DNA from: Isosphaeraceae bacterium
GTDB lineage: Bacteria > Planctomycetota > Planctomycetia > Isosphaerales > Isosphaeraceae
Direction of reading: 5' to 3'
Length of the DNA: 63,444 nucleotides
NCBI GenBank assembly: GCA_025356435.1
Contig: JANXSY010000204.1
Coordinates: 1 to 63,444 of the forward strand
The notes below the pieces were generated by a model that saw only the letters and a list, made by a program, of their open reading frames with translations, was not told the origin of the DNA and did not search any database. The translations under genes and the position numbers were made by a program. Shown piece by piece: positions 1 through 8,904 of this stretch (its first letter is position 1; every line of letters starts with the position of its first letter).

Positions 1-274
1 CAAGTCGAACACAGCGATCGAGCCGCCACGAGGCGACGGCTGCGCGTTTGACGAGGTGCATCCGGGTGATGGTCGGCGGCTGCCAGTCGGCGACCCACGC
101 CGCGAGGTGGACATCAAAAGCGGCCTTATCTTCGGTCGGCAAGACGACGTGTTCGGATCGGAGACCATGATCGAGGGCATTGAGGCACGATCGCGCCTTG
201 CCCTCTTTGGTCTTGGGTCCGGTGGACTTCTGGGCGTTGAGTTTGTTGGCGTCGATGCGTGCCTGGCTGGTCAT
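1..274 (-). CDS. STGPKT-motif protein, 3' end cut by the window
   Basis: A reverse-strand frame opens with ATG at 272-274 and stays open for 91 codons to the window edge, so the stop is not seen. The protein begins MTSQARIDANKLNAQKSTGP and continues with KTKEGKARSCLNALDHGLRS. This STGPKT-x-EGK-x(n)-NA-xx-HGL pattern recurs at the N-terminus of many uncharacterised planctomycete and acidobacterial proteins (from memory); its function is unknown. The rest of the visible part is rich in Trp and Arg. No strong ribosome binding site is visible upstream. The conserved motif makes the frame convincing despite the truncation. Confidence 0.7.
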   Translation of the reverse strand, partial: MTSQARIDANKLNAQKSTGPKTKEGKARSCLNALDHGLRSEHVVLPTEDKAAFDVHLAAWVADWQPPTITRMHLVKRAAVASWRLDRCVRL

Positions 275-488
275 CGCGGTGTCTCTGCTTCGAGGTGGTG
301 TTATGACATCGATCACAAACACCATCTGAATTTTGGTCAGGGTCGTCCCGTAAATCCGCGCGATGGGGTGAAGGGGCAGGGCCACCCGAGCACGGGTCGA
401 GGTCGGCGGTCTGGGTGCTGCTGGCGATCACGATCAAGGGGGGTCGCAAGTTCGGATTGGGCCATCTCTCCTTCCACTCGAGCCTTCA

Positions 489-1424
489 TCAACCCCCTTC
501 GCGCAGCCTCCGCAAGACTTCGATCGTGAAGCCGCCTCGCAGGCGGTTCGCCTCCAGGAACGTCCAGTCGTTGAGGTCGGCGACGGCGGCTCGGATGCGG
601 GATCCGAGTCGGGCATTGCGGAGGCGGATGGGGGTATTGTCGAGCTTGCCGTAGAGATAATCCCCTTCGAGGGCCGTCACCGAGACCCACATCGATTCCG
701 AGACCGCCCCCTCGGCGATCCAGACCTTGGCCGAGAAGACCTGGCCCGGCCGGCGATGATCGAAGGCGTCGACGAACTCCGACCATCGGTCGCGTGCCTC
801 TTCAACGGCGGCGATCATCCGGGGATCGTCGTCCTTGATCGCGGGTGCCAGGATGTGCGCCGGGACGATCAGAGCGTGGCGCGGGTCAGGCCCTCGGAGT
901 TCGGCGTCGAGGGCTGGGCCGTAGACGTTCATCCGCCCCGTCTCGTGTTCGATCAGCACGAGCGCGACGTCGTCGGCAAGCTCGGCGACCAGCGGGCCGA
1001 TGATCCGATAGGCGGCGTGGACTTCATCCGGGTCAAGGACATACCCCTTCCAGTCGCCCCGGAGCAGGTTCACTGAGAGCCAGGCCCGGTGCTCCACGAC
1101 GGCCCGGCGGAGTCTCGGCTCGGCGATCTCGACGGCAGTCCATTCCGACTCCGACAGGTAGGGCGTGGGGGAATTCGTGACCCGGAACGTGCGTTCTTTG
1201 AGCTGAACGATATATGACGGCTCGACCTCTTCGAGGATGTAATTGTCACCACGAGGCTCGTCGAATCCGGTCCAGATCTCGATTCCAAGCGCCCGCCGGA
1301 CCGTCGCGGCCAGGTCGCCGATCGTCAGGGGACGAGGTTCGCGGAGCAGCAGGACGAACGAGACTATCGGCGTTATGTTGCGCCGTCGCGAGAACTGCGA
1401 TTGAAACCATGATCTGAAGCCCAT
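489..1424 (-). CDS. DUF2314 domain protein
   Basis: A 311-residue protein with no signal peptide or membrane segment, probably cytoplasmic. The C-terminal part (about residues 235-305) matches the DUF2314 pattern: VWIAEGAVSESMWVSVTALE, then a Gly-x-Leu-x-Asn-x-Pro turn, then LNDWTF and a final Gly-Gly-Phe-Thr strand. DUF2314 is an uncharacterised, often immunity- or stress-linked fold, so no reaction can be assigned. The N-terminal 230 residues are unrecognised; they contain an LIEHETGRMNVYGPALDAEL segment. An AGG lies upstream of the ATG. The next gene on the strand (starting 274) is too far away to imply an operon. Confidence 0.75.
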   Translation of the reverse strand: MGFRSWFQSQFSRRRNITPIVSFVLLLREPRPLTIGDLAATVRRALGIEIWTGFDEPRGDNYILEEVEPSYIVQLKERTFRVTNSPTPYLSESEWTAVEIAEPRLRRAVVEHRAWLSVNLLRGDWKGYVLDPDEVHAAYRIIGPLVAELADDVALVLIEHETGRMNVYGPALDAELRGPDPRHALIVPAHILAPAIKDDDPRMIAAVEEARDRWSEFVDAFDHRRPGQVFSAKVWIAEGAVSESMWVSVTALEGDYLYGKLDNTPIRLRNARLGSRIRAAVADLNDWTFLEANRLRGGFTIEVLRRLREGG

Positions 1425-1491
1425 GCGGGTCGACCTTTGGGGGGTAAGATCGTCAGTAGAAGGCGTGTAGGATCGAGGAGTCTATCGAGAC

Positions 1492-2328
1492 TCAATCGCT
1501 CCGTTTCGGCTGGATGATGATCTGATCGCGTCGTCTCGCCGACTCGGCCGCCCCCGCGCCGGGGATCGCCGCGAGGTGCGACCAGGCGAGGCGTGCCCTG
1601 GTGAGGTCGCCATCCATCTCGGTGGCCTCAGCGGTCTGGCGCAGTTCGCCCACGGTGCGGGTGCCCGGCGTCTTGCGGGCAAACTCGCGTGCGCGTTCGA
1701 CCTCAGCCGCGTTCAGGGTCGTGCCGGTCGTCCCCGAGGCAAGTAGGTTGGTGAGGTCTTGTCGATGGGGCAGACCGAGCGCGTGGCCAAGCTCGTGCGC
1801 GGTAACGCGTGGCAGGGGCTCCTCAATCCCCCCCGCGACCGGGCGGAGCTTTGCCGTCTCCTGCACGAAGGCCGTGGCGTCGCCGAGATAGACGCCGTTA
1901 ACGCTGAATCGGTGAATATAATAGACGTGCAGACCTTCTTTGGTCTTACTCGATTCAGGCGCGAGCGAGCGGAAGAGGTCGAGCGGCAGCCCGGTGCCGG
2001 CGTCCCGCGCCTTCGTGAACTCGTTCTGACGCGCGGCGGGCTCGCGGATCACGGCGTCAAGGCCCCAGTGGATACCGGCCTGGTGCCAGATCCCGTTGAC
2101 CTTGGCGACGATCCGGTCGATATCGGCGTCGGTGAGGCCGCAGTCGATCTCGGGCAAGTCGGTCGCGCTCAGGATGTGGACTCGGAGCGGGATGACGACA
2201 AACTCGCCATAGGGGGGCGGGGCGATCCCCAGGTCTCGTCCCTCCGCCGCGAAGCCAGGGGTAACACAGGCCGACGCCAGCGCGACCAGCCAGACGGCGC
2301 GGCAACTTCTTCGATGCGCCCAGTCCAT
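1492..2328 (-). CDS. secreted HExxH zinc metallopeptidase, metzincin-like
   Basis: The start is taken at 2328 (278 residues) rather than the upstream in-frame ATG at 2376, because GGGAGGGTGAG precedes it and the protein then starts with a signal peptide (positive MDWAHRRSCR, then a hydrophobic stretch ending TPGFAAE). The zinc motif HELGHALGLPH (H178, E179, H182, H188 by this start) is the metzincin HExxHxxGxxH pattern. Downstream, where metzincins have a Met-turn, the sequence reads TNLLASGTTG, so Leu replaces the usual Met. The substrate is unknown. Residues after about 215 form a helical tail. It is divergent from the cytochrome gene at 2559. Confidence 0.8.
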   Translation of the reverse strand: MDWAHRRSCRAVWLVALASACVTPGFAAEGRDLGIAPPPYGEFVVIPLRVHILSATDLPEIDCGLTDADIDRIVAKVNGIWHQAGIHWGLDAVIREPAARQNEFTKARDAGTGLPLDLFRSLAPESSKTKEGLHVYYIHRFSVNGVYLGDATAFVQETAKLRPVAGGIEEPLPRVTAHELGHALGLPHRQDLTNLLASGTTGTTLNAAEVERAREFARKTPGTRTVGELRQTAEATEMDGDLTRARLAWSHLAAIPGAGAAESARRRDQIIIQPKRSD

Positions 2329-2558
2329 TGGCTCACCCTCCCATCGTTCCTTCTCCAGGCCCGGCCAAGTCGCCACTTCGCCCGGACAGTCAATTCCTGA
2401 TCAGTACCCATGGAGCATACGTCAAGATTTCGCTTTAGGATAGAACATCCGCCAAATCGGGTCGATGACGATCCCGCGAGGGCGTAACGTGTGGTACCCT
2501 CGGTCTCGCGCGGGCGAGTTGGGGTCGGCCCTGTTCGCGCAAGATATGGAGACGAGTC

Positions 2559-5500
2559 ATGCGACAGGGTTGGATTGGCGGGGCGTGGGTCGTGGCGATT
2601 GTCGCGGGCCTCGGGGCGGTGGAGCCATCGGGAGATATCGGCGTCCTCCCCGTCGATGCCAAGGGGGCCGCGCTCAACTTCGGCTTCGAGTCGGGCACTC
2701 TCAAAGACTGGACGGCCGAGGGGACAGCCTTCTCGGGCCTCCCGATCGATGGAGACGTCGTCGCTCGTCGCCGTTCTGATATGAAAAGCCGACACGCCGG
2801 GAGGTTCTGGGTTGGCACCTATGAACGCAATGGAGACGACGCCAAGGGGACGCTCACCTCGGCCCCATTCGTGGTGACGAAGCCGTTCGCGAGCTTCCTC
2901 ATCGGCGGCGGTTCGTTCCCCACAACCTGCGTCGAGCTGATCCGCCGCGACTCTGGTCAGGTCGTCAAACGCATCTCGGGCAGCGACATTGAGGACATGA
3001 CGCGGGTTGCGATCGACCTTAAGCCGCACGTCGGCAAGGAGATGATCGTCCGGCTCGTCGACAACCAGGCGGGCGGCTGGGGCCACCTTAATTTCGACGA
3101 CTTCCGGCTTCACGACGCCATCCCCGTGATCCCCACGCGGACCGTCGCGGCGGCCGACGTCTTCCAGCATGCCGGGCTCCCGCCGAGCGAGGCCGCCGCC
3201 GCGATGACCGTGCCCGAAGGGTTCAAGATGACCCTCTTCGCGGGCGAGCCCGACGTGCATCAGCCGATCGCCTTTACGATCGACGACCGGGGCCGGCTCT
3301 GGGTGGCCGAGGCGTTTTCCTATCCGTTCCGCCGCCCGAAGGGTCAGGAGCGGGATCGGATCGTGATCTTCGAAGACACAGACGGCGACGGCCGGTTCGA
3401 CTCGCAGAAGGTCTTTGCCGACCGGCTCAACCTGGTGAGCGCGATCGAGGTCGGCTTCGGCGGTGTCTGGGTTGGCGCGGCTCCCGAACTTCTGTTCATC
3501 CCTGACAAAGACGGCGACGACCGACCCGACGGGCCGCCGCAGGTGTTGCTCGACGGCTGGGGCTATCAAGACACGCATGAAATGCTGAACACGTTCACCT
3601 GGGGTCCAGACGGCTGGCTCTACGGCTGCCACGGCGTGTTCACCAACTCCCGCGTCGGCAAGCCCGGCACCCTCGACGCCGAGCGGACCCCGATCAACGG
3701 CGGGATCTGGCGCTATCACCCGACGATGCATCGATTTGAAGTCTTCGCCAACGGCACGAGCAACCCCTGGGGCGTCGACTTCGACGATCGCGGCCAGTGC
3801 TTCCTCACGTCGTGCGTGATCCCCCACCTCTACCAGGTGATCCCGGGCGCTCGCTATGAACGCCAGGCTGGGTCGCACTTCAACCCGTTCACCTATGACG
3901 ACATCAAGACCATCGCCGACCACCGCCACTATCTCGGCGCGAACCCGCACGCCGGCAACGGCCGGTCCGACGCCAGCGGGGGCGGCCACGCCCATTCCGG
4001 CGCAATGATCTATCAGGCTGACGCCTGGCCCGCCGAGTATCGCGGCTCGATCTTTATGAACAACATCCACGGGGCGCGGATCAATCGAGACGTGCTCACG
4101 CCCAAGGGCTCAGGCTTTGTCGGCTCGCACGGCCCCGACTTGCTCCGGGCGAACGACTCGTGGTCGCAGATCCTCAACCTCAAATATGGCCCCGACGGCA
4201 ACGTCTTCCTCATCGACTGGTACGACCGCCAACAGTGCCACGATACCAACCCCAATCGCCACGACCGCTCGAACGGGCGGATCTTCAAGCTCACCTACGG
4301 CCAGCCGAAACCATTGACGGTGAATCTGCGGTCTCTGCCCGACGGCGATCTTGTCAAATTATTGACACATCCGAACAATTGGTATGTCCGCACCGCCCGC
4401 CGCGTGCTCCAGGAGCGGGGGACGAACCCCGCACTTCAAACCGTCCTGGAGACCCTGGCCTTCGCGGGAGACACCCAGCCACATCGGCTTCGCGGCCTCT
4501 GGGCACTGCACTCGTCGGGAGGGCTCTCGGCCGACTTGCTCCTCGCGCACCTTGCGGCAGGCGAGCCGCACGAGATCGGCTGGAAGGTCAGGCTCTCGGT
4601 TGAAGGGGCGAACCCGTCGCCGAAGCTGCTCGCCGCGCTGCTCAAACTGGCGAATGAGACGCCTTCGCCCGTCGTGAGGCTCGAACTGGCGTCGGCCCTG
4701 CAACGGATGCCGCTCGACCGCCGCTGGGCGATCGCCGAGAGCCTGATCGGGCACGGTTCAGATTCGAACGACATGAACATTCCTTACTTGATCTGGTATG
4801 GCTTCGAGCCGTTGGCCACTCTGGATACCGGCCGGTTCCTCTCGATCGGCCTGGGCAGCAAAATCGCGATGATCCGCGATTTCGCGATCCGCCGCGTCGG
4901 CGCGATCGGCACGCCCGAGGCAATCGCGCGGCTGGTCGAGGCGATCGGGGCGACGACCGATCCGGCGAAACGTCTGGCACTCCTCCAGGGCCTGAACCTC
5001 TCGCTCAAAGGGCGTCGGCAGGTCACCATGCCGCCGGCCTGGCCGAAGGTCTTTGCGGGCCTCGCGCGGCTGGGCGATAGCGAAGTCCGCTCGCAGGCCA
5101 CGGCGCTCGCGATGACGTTCGGTGACGACTCAGCCCGCGCCGCGATGCGTGACGTCGCGACCGATCCCCGGGCCGACATCGCCCTCCGCCGAGAGGCGCT
5201 CGCCGCCCTGCTCAAAGTCAAAGATCCGGGCCTCGCCGCTCCGCTTCAGGCACTCGTTGCCGATGCGTCGCTCCGAGGCGCGGCGTTGCGCGGGCTCGCC
5301 GGATATGACGACCCGAAAACCCCCGCGACGATCCTCGAAATCTATCCGCGGCTCCAACCCGAGGAACGTCGCGACGCCCTTAACACCCTCGCCGCCCGCC
5401 CGAGCTTTGCGAAGGCTCTGCTCTCGGCCGTCGGCGAGGGACGAATGGCTTCAGCCGACCTTTCGGCCGACATCGTTCGCCAGCTTCGCAACCTCAACGA

Positions 5501-6578
5501 CTCGTCGATCAATCAACAGATCGGCAAAGTCTGGGGGACCGCTCGGCCGACCTCAGCCGACCGCGCAAAGCTGATCGCCGAGACGAAGGCCCGGCTCGGG
5601 CAGACGCCGAAGCAGTCGCCTGACGTCGCCCTCGGCCGCGCGGTCTATGCCAAGGCGTGCGGACAGTGCCATACGCTTTTTGGTGTCGGTGGCAAGGTCG
5701 GCCCCGAGCTGACCGGTTCGAACCGGCGCGACCTCGACTACGTCCTCTCGAACGTCCTCGACCCCTCAGCGCTGATCGGCAAAGACTACCTCGCGCACGT
5801 CGTCGCCACGACCGACGGCCGGACCCTCACCGGCCTGATTCGGGGCGAAGATGGAGATGCGATCACGCTTGTCACCGCGAATGAGACCCTGACAATCCCC
5901 AAGGGCGAGGTCGAAGCGCGTCGGCCCAGCGAAGCGTCGATGATGCCCGAAGACTTGCTCAAGCTCTTGTCCGATCATGAGACTCGGAGTCTTCTGGCCT
6001 ATCTCGCAAGCCCCGCGCAGACGCCGATGCTCGCCACCCCCGACAACGCGGCTGCCTTCTTCAACGGCCGAGACCTGACCGGCTGGGAGGGCGACCTCAC
6101 GCTCTGGTCGGTCGAGGGGGGTGAGATTGTCGGCAAGACGCCCGGCCTGAAGCGGAACGAGTTCCTCCGATCAACCCTGCTCGCGTCGGACTTTCGCCTG
6201 ACGGTCGAGGTAAAGCTCGTCAAGAACGAGGGCAACAGTGGCATCCAGTTCCGCAGCCAGCCCCTCGCCGACGGCGAGATGAAGGGCGACCAGGCCGACG
6301 TCGGCCCGGGCTGGTGGGGCAAGCTCTATGAGGAGAACGGCCGGGGCCTGCTCTGGCCGGAGTCGGGCGAGGCCCACGTCAAGCTCGGCGACTGGAACAC
6401 CTTTGACGTAGTCGCCGACGGTCCCAAGATCCGGACGTCGATCAACGGCAAGCCCTGTGTTGACCTTAACGACCCTGATGGTGCCCGCAGCGGCATCTTC
6501 GCCTTCCAGCTTCACTCAGGCGGCCCGACCGAGGTCCGCTTTCGCAAGATCCGGCTCGAACTGATTCCGGCACGTTGA
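2559..6578 (+). CDS. secreted propeller-HEAT-cytochrome c-DUF1080 protein
   Basis: A 1339-residue exported protein; GGAG lies before the ATG and a signal peptide runs to about residue 22. Domains in order: a beta-sandwich-like region (about 30-185, NFGFESGTLKDW); a glucose/sorbosone-dehydrogenase-like beta-propeller of the PVC type (about 205-580, with calcium-like DTDGDGRFD and DKDGDDRPD loops); HEAT-like helical repeats (about 600-960); a cytochrome c domain with C1034-G-Q-C-H1038 and the planctomycete tail pattern IMPEDLLKLL-like (MMPEDLLKLLSDHE); and a C-terminal DUF1080 domain (about 1155-1339, FFNGRDLTGWEGD), a concanavalin-like fold found in 3-keto-glycoside hydrolases. It probably acts in the periplasm on sugars with electron transfer to the heme. 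Monocistronic, with a hairpin after the stop. Confidence 0.9.
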   Translation: MRQGWIGGAWVVAIVAGLGAVEPSGDIGVLPVDAKGAALNFGFESGTLKDWTAEGTAFSGLPIDGDVVARRRSDMKSRHAGRFWVGTYERNGDDAKGTLTSAPFVVTKPFASFLIGGGSFPTTCVELIRRDSGQVVKRISGSDIEDMTRVAIDLKPHVGKEMIVRLVDNQAGGWGHLNFDDFRLHDAIPVIPTRTVAAADVFQHAGLPPSEAAAAMTVPEGFKMTLFAGEPDVHQPIAFTIDDRGRLWVAEAFSYPFRRPKGQERDRIVIFEDTDGDGRFDSQKVFADRLNLVSAIEVGFGGVWVGAAPELLFIPDKDGDDRPDGPPQVLLDGWGYQDTHEMLNTFTWGPDGWLYGCHGVFTNSRVGKPGTLDAERTPINGGIWRYHPTMHRFEVFANGTSNPWGVDFDDRGQCFLTSCVIPHLYQVIPGARYERQAGSHFNPFTYDDIKTIADHRHYLGANPHAGNGRSDASGGGHAHSGAMIYQADAWPAEYRGSIFMNNIHGARINRDVLTPKGSGFVGSHGPDLLRANDSWSQILNLKYGPDGNVFLIDWYDRQQCHDTNPNRHDRSNGRIFKLTYGQPKPLTVNLRSLPDGDLVKLLTHPNNWYVRTARRVLQERGTNPALQTVLETLAFAGDTQPHRLRGLWALHSSGGLSADLLLAHLAAGEPHEIGWKVRLSVEGANPSPKLLAALLKLANETPSPVVRLELASALQRMPLDRRWAIAESLIGHGSDSNDMNIPYLIWYGFEPLATLDTGRFLSIGLGSKIAMIRDFAIRRVGAIGTPEAIARLVEAIGATTDPAKRLALLQGLNLSLKGRRQVTMPPAWPKVFAGLARLGDSEVRSQATALAMTFGDDSARAAMRDVATDPRADIALRREALAALLKVKDPGLAAPLQALVADASLRGAALRGLAGYDDPKTPATILEIYPRLQPEERRDALNTLAARPSFAKALLSAVGEGRMASADLSADIVRQLRNLNDSSINQQIGKVWGTARPTSADRAKLIAETKARLGQTPKQSPDVALGRAVYAKACGQCHTLFGVGGKVGPELTGSNRRDLDYVLSNVLDPSALIGKDYLAHVVATTDGRTLTGLIRGEDGDAITLVTANETLTIPKGEVEARRPSEASMMPEDLLKLLSDHETRSLLAYLASPAQTPMLATPDNAAAFFNGRDLTGWEGDLTLWSVEGGEIVGKTPGLKRNEFLRSTLLASDFRLTVEVKLVKNEGNSGIQFRSQPLADGEMKGDQADVGPGWWGKLYEENGRGLLWPESGEAHVKLGDWNTFDVVADGPKIRTSINGKPCVDLNDPDGARSGIFAFQLHSGGPTEVRFRKIRLELIPAR

Positions 6579-6591
6579 CGCTCAACGAATG

Positions 6592-6632
6592 GCAAGCCGG
6601 GGCGTGGCATAAACGCCCACGCACCGGCTTGC
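6592..6632. terminator. hairpin between convergent genes
   Basis: GCAAGCCGG (6592-6600) pairs perfectly with CCGGCTTGC (6624-6632), and GGGCGT/ACGCCC within the loop can extend the structure. It sits between the converging stop codons at 6578 and 6653. No U-tract follows on either strand, so it may be a weak or factor-assisted bidirectional terminator. Confidence 0.5.
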
Positions 6633-6652
6633 GCAAACATCGGCAAAGACGA

Positions 6653-6946
6653 TCAGACATCGATGGTCTTGTGTCCGGCGGCGTGGAGGTGGTGCTCGCG
6701 GAGCCGTCGCTCATGGTGATAGGCCAGGCCGATGAAGGTGATCGCCAGGCCGATCAGCAGGGTCGCGAGCAGCGAGACGAGGATCACCATCATTGCGGTG
6801 TCCATCTCGCTAAACTTGATGAAGGCAAGGCGTCCATCGCTTGCGCGGACGATAAGGTCTTGGTAGCGTGTGCCCAGGCCTAGGGCGGTCAGGCCGAGGC
6901 CGATCATGGCCCCCGCCGCGATGATGGCCCCTGTAAGCGCTCTCAT
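6653..6946 (-). CDS. small two-helix membrane protein
   Basis: A 97-residue protein with two hydrophobic segments (about residues 5-25 and 50-74), joined by a short loop containing KFSEMD, and a His-rich charged C-terminus (YHHERRLREHHLHAAGHK). GAGGGACC precedes the ATG. No family is recognised. The His-rich tail might bind metal, but that is only inference. It precedes no close partner; the next minus-strand gene upstream ends 52 bp away (6999) and could be cotranscribed. Confidence 0.6.
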   Translation of the reverse strand: MRALTGAIIAAGAMIGLGLTALGLGTRYQDLIVRASDGRLAFIKFSEMDTAMMVILVSLLATLLIGLAITFIGLAYHHERRLREHHLHAAGHKTIDV

Positions 6947-6998
6947 GGATGGTCCCTCAAGTCATATCGTCGTGAGGTTCGTTTACGTTGTCGCACGT

Positions 6999-7187
6999 TC
7001 ACATATTGCACGATCGGAGCAGCCCACCAAAGACGAGTAGCATGCCCGCCGCGATGATGAAGAAGCTACTGCATCCGCACCCGGGATAGGCCCCATACTG
7101 GCCCTGGGGACGGAACATCCCGCCGCCGCCGAAGATCCCGCCGAGTGGGCCTCCCGGCCCCTGACCTGGTCCCATGCCGAAGCTCAT
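6999..7187 (-). CDS. very small Gly-rich membrane protein
   Basis: Start taken at the ATG at 7187 (62 residues) because GAGGGGAGAG lies just upstream; a longer frame to 7214 lacks this. The N-terminal half is Gly/Pro-rich (MSFGMGPGQGPGGPLGGIFG), followed by a CGC cluster and one transmembrane helix (SSFFIIAAGMLLVFGGLL) ending RSCNM. No known family. The good ribosome binding site and clean membrane helix support a real gene. It probably forms a unit with the membrane protein gene 52 bp downstream. Confidence 0.55.
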   Translation of the reverse strand: MSFGMGPGQGPGGPLGGIFGGGGMFRPQGQYGAYPGCGCSSFFIIAAGMLLVFGGLLRSCNM

Positions 7188-7367
7188 CGTCTCTCTCCCC
7201 TCGCTGGAGGTCACGCGATTGCATCCGACACACGTTTATGTGACTAGCTCGGATGCGTCACGCCCTGGACAGATGCGAACGCCGTACCACTCTGCGGTCT
7301 CCCCTGACGCCGAGGGCCGACGCGCGGTAAGCTCGTGGATCGAACCCAAGTGGGAAGGGGGCTCGGG

Positions 7368-8126
7368 ATGGTCCCGCTCGACGAGTCGGCAATCGCGCGG
7401 GTGCTGGCGTGGGACGTCGGGGAGCATCGCGCGCTCTCGCTGCGACACGCACTGATTCACAGGAGCCCCGGCCTCTGGGGCGACCATCCCCGGACACCTC
7501 GGAGCGTGCTGCTCGTGCGCGAGGTCGAGGCCCCCGAAGGCTGGCACGTCTTCGGCGCGGGGGTCGCCGAGCCGGCCGTCGCATGGCTCGCGAAGCGGGG
7601 GCGAAAGTTCTCGCTGCTCGCCCCCGAGAGCTGGGAGGGGGCGATCCGGAAGCGGTCGAGCCTCGTCATCCGAGGTGTGGTCGAGACCTGGATTCGCGCA
7701 GACGAAGGCCCCAGGCTAAGTCTCGCGTCACCGATCCTGACCCGTCGGCTCACGCCTGACGACGCGAGCGCCTTCGCCCGCTCCGCCCCCGACTGGGCCT
7801 TGCGGGGCTGGGGCGATTTCAATCGGCTGATCGCCGAAGGGGCGGCGGTCGGCGTGTCGACCCTCAGCGGCCAGTTCGCCTCGGTCGCGTGGATTTATGA
7901 GGCCGACCACGACCGCGACTCGATCGCCGTATCCACCGACACCCGGTTCCGCCGGCTCGGCCTCGGCCGCGCTGCTGCGTCGGCGCTGATCGACGATGTC
8001 GAGGCCGTTCGCGGCAAGGCCGCGCTCTGGACGGTCGACGCGACGAACGTCCCCTCGAAAGCGCTGGCCCGGTCGCTCGGCTTCTCGCCGCGATCGCGGG
8101 AAAGCGTGCTACGATGGTATTCTTAG
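7368..8126 (+). CDS. GNAT-family acetyltransferase
   Basis: Start taken at 7368 (MVPLDESAIARVL, 252 residues) because GGGAAGGGGG sits upstream; a further in-frame ATG at 7335 has nothing comparable. The C-terminal half holds the acetyl-CoA binding motif of the GNAT fold, RFRRLGLGRAAASALI, followed by the usual late Asn/Ser region and LARSLGFSPRSRESVLRWY. The first 120 residues look like a divergent GNAT-like half, so this may be a two-lobed enzyme. Substrate unknown. Plus-strand neighbour of the precorrin-2 dehydrogenase-like gene 48 bp downstream, possibly cotranscribed. Confidence 0.8.
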   Translation: MVPLDESAIARVLAWDVGEHRALSLRHALIHRSPGLWGDHPRTPRSVLLVREVEAPEGWHVFGAGVAEPAVAWLAKRGRKFSLLAPESWEGAIRKRSSLVIRGVVETWIRADEGPRLSLASPILTRRLTPDDASAFARSAPDWALRGWGDFNRLIAEGAAVGVSTLSGQFASVAWIYEADHDRDSIAVSTDTRFRRLGLGRAAASALIDDVEAVRGKAALWTVDATNVPSKALARSLGFSPRSRESVLRWYS

Positions 8127-8174
8127 GCGCGGCGGGGCATCCCCGTCGCGATCGCAATCCAAGGCCAGATTCCA

Positions 8175-8834
8175 ATGCCGGGCTATCCGATCGAACTCGA
8201 CCTGCGCGGACGTCTCGCCCTCGTCGTCGGGCTGGGGCCGGTGGGACGTCGCAAGGCGTTAGGGCTGCTCGACGCGGGGGCAAAAGTGATCGGCGTTGAT
8301 CCCAACGCGGCGTTGTCTGCTCCCGACGGTGTTCACCATCGCGTCGAGGCGTTCCGCTCCGATCATCTCGAAGGGGCGAGCCTTGCCTTTGCCGCCGCGA
8401 CGCCCGAGGTGAACCGCGAGGTCGTCGCTGAAGCAAAGAAGCGGGGCGTCTGGGTGAACGCCGCGAGCGAGCCCGAAGCGGGGGACTTCACGATCCCAGC
8501 TGTCTGGCGGGGCGGGCTGGTGGTCCTGACCGTCTCGACCTCGGGCGCAAGCCCCGCGCTCGCACGCGCGATCCGCGACCGCGCGGTCCGCGCGATCGGG
8601 GCAGCCCCGGAGGTCGCCGCGCTCCTGGCCGAACTCCGGCCGGAGGTGCTGGCACGCGTCGCCGACCCTGCAATTCGTCGCGAGTTGCTCGCGAGCTGGG
8701 GCGACGCAACGTCTCTCGACATCTGGACCTCGGGCGGCCTTGAGGCCCTGCGATCGGCCTGGATCGAAGACTTACGGGCGGCCGAGACGTCAAGCCAAAG
8801 GACGGCGCTTCACGAATCGGACGATTTCTCCTAA
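8175..8834 (+). CDS. precorrin-2 dehydrogenase / siroheme synthase N-terminal type
   Basis: A 219-residue protein matching the N-terminal half of CysG and yeast Met8: a Rossmann motif VVGLGPVGRRKALGLLDAGA near residues 17-36, an ATPEVNREV segment, VNAASEPEAGDFTIPAVWRG, and the STSGASPALARAIRD region that closes the NAD pocket. It would oxidise precorrin-2 to sirohydrochlorin with NAD, for siroheme or heme d1 synthesis. The methyltransferase half of CysG is absent, as in stand-alone SirC/Met8 proteins. No other tetrapyrrole gene is in the window. AAGG precedes the ATG. Confidence 0.85.
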   Translation: MPGYPIELDLRGRLALVVGLGPVGRRKALGLLDAGAKVIGVDPNAALSAPDGVHHRVEAFRSDHLEGASLAFAAATPEVNREVVAEAKKRGVWVNAASEPEAGDFTIPAVWRGGLVVLTVSTSGASPALARAIRDRAVRAIGAAPEVAALLAELRPEVLARVADPAIRRELLASWGDATSLDIWTSGGLEALRSAWIEDLRAAETSSQRTALHESDDFS

Positions 8835-8904
8835 ACTCTGGTCCTGAACATCGAGGCGGCCGAGCAGGATAAGCCGCCGTCAGGGACCGATCTCGCAGAG
8901 GGAT

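Noticed and set aside
2169-4070. Long minus-strand open frame of 633 codons antisense to the metallopeptidase and cytochrome genes
   Set aside because: It has no family signature and its composition mirrors the codon structure of the real genes in high-GC DNA.
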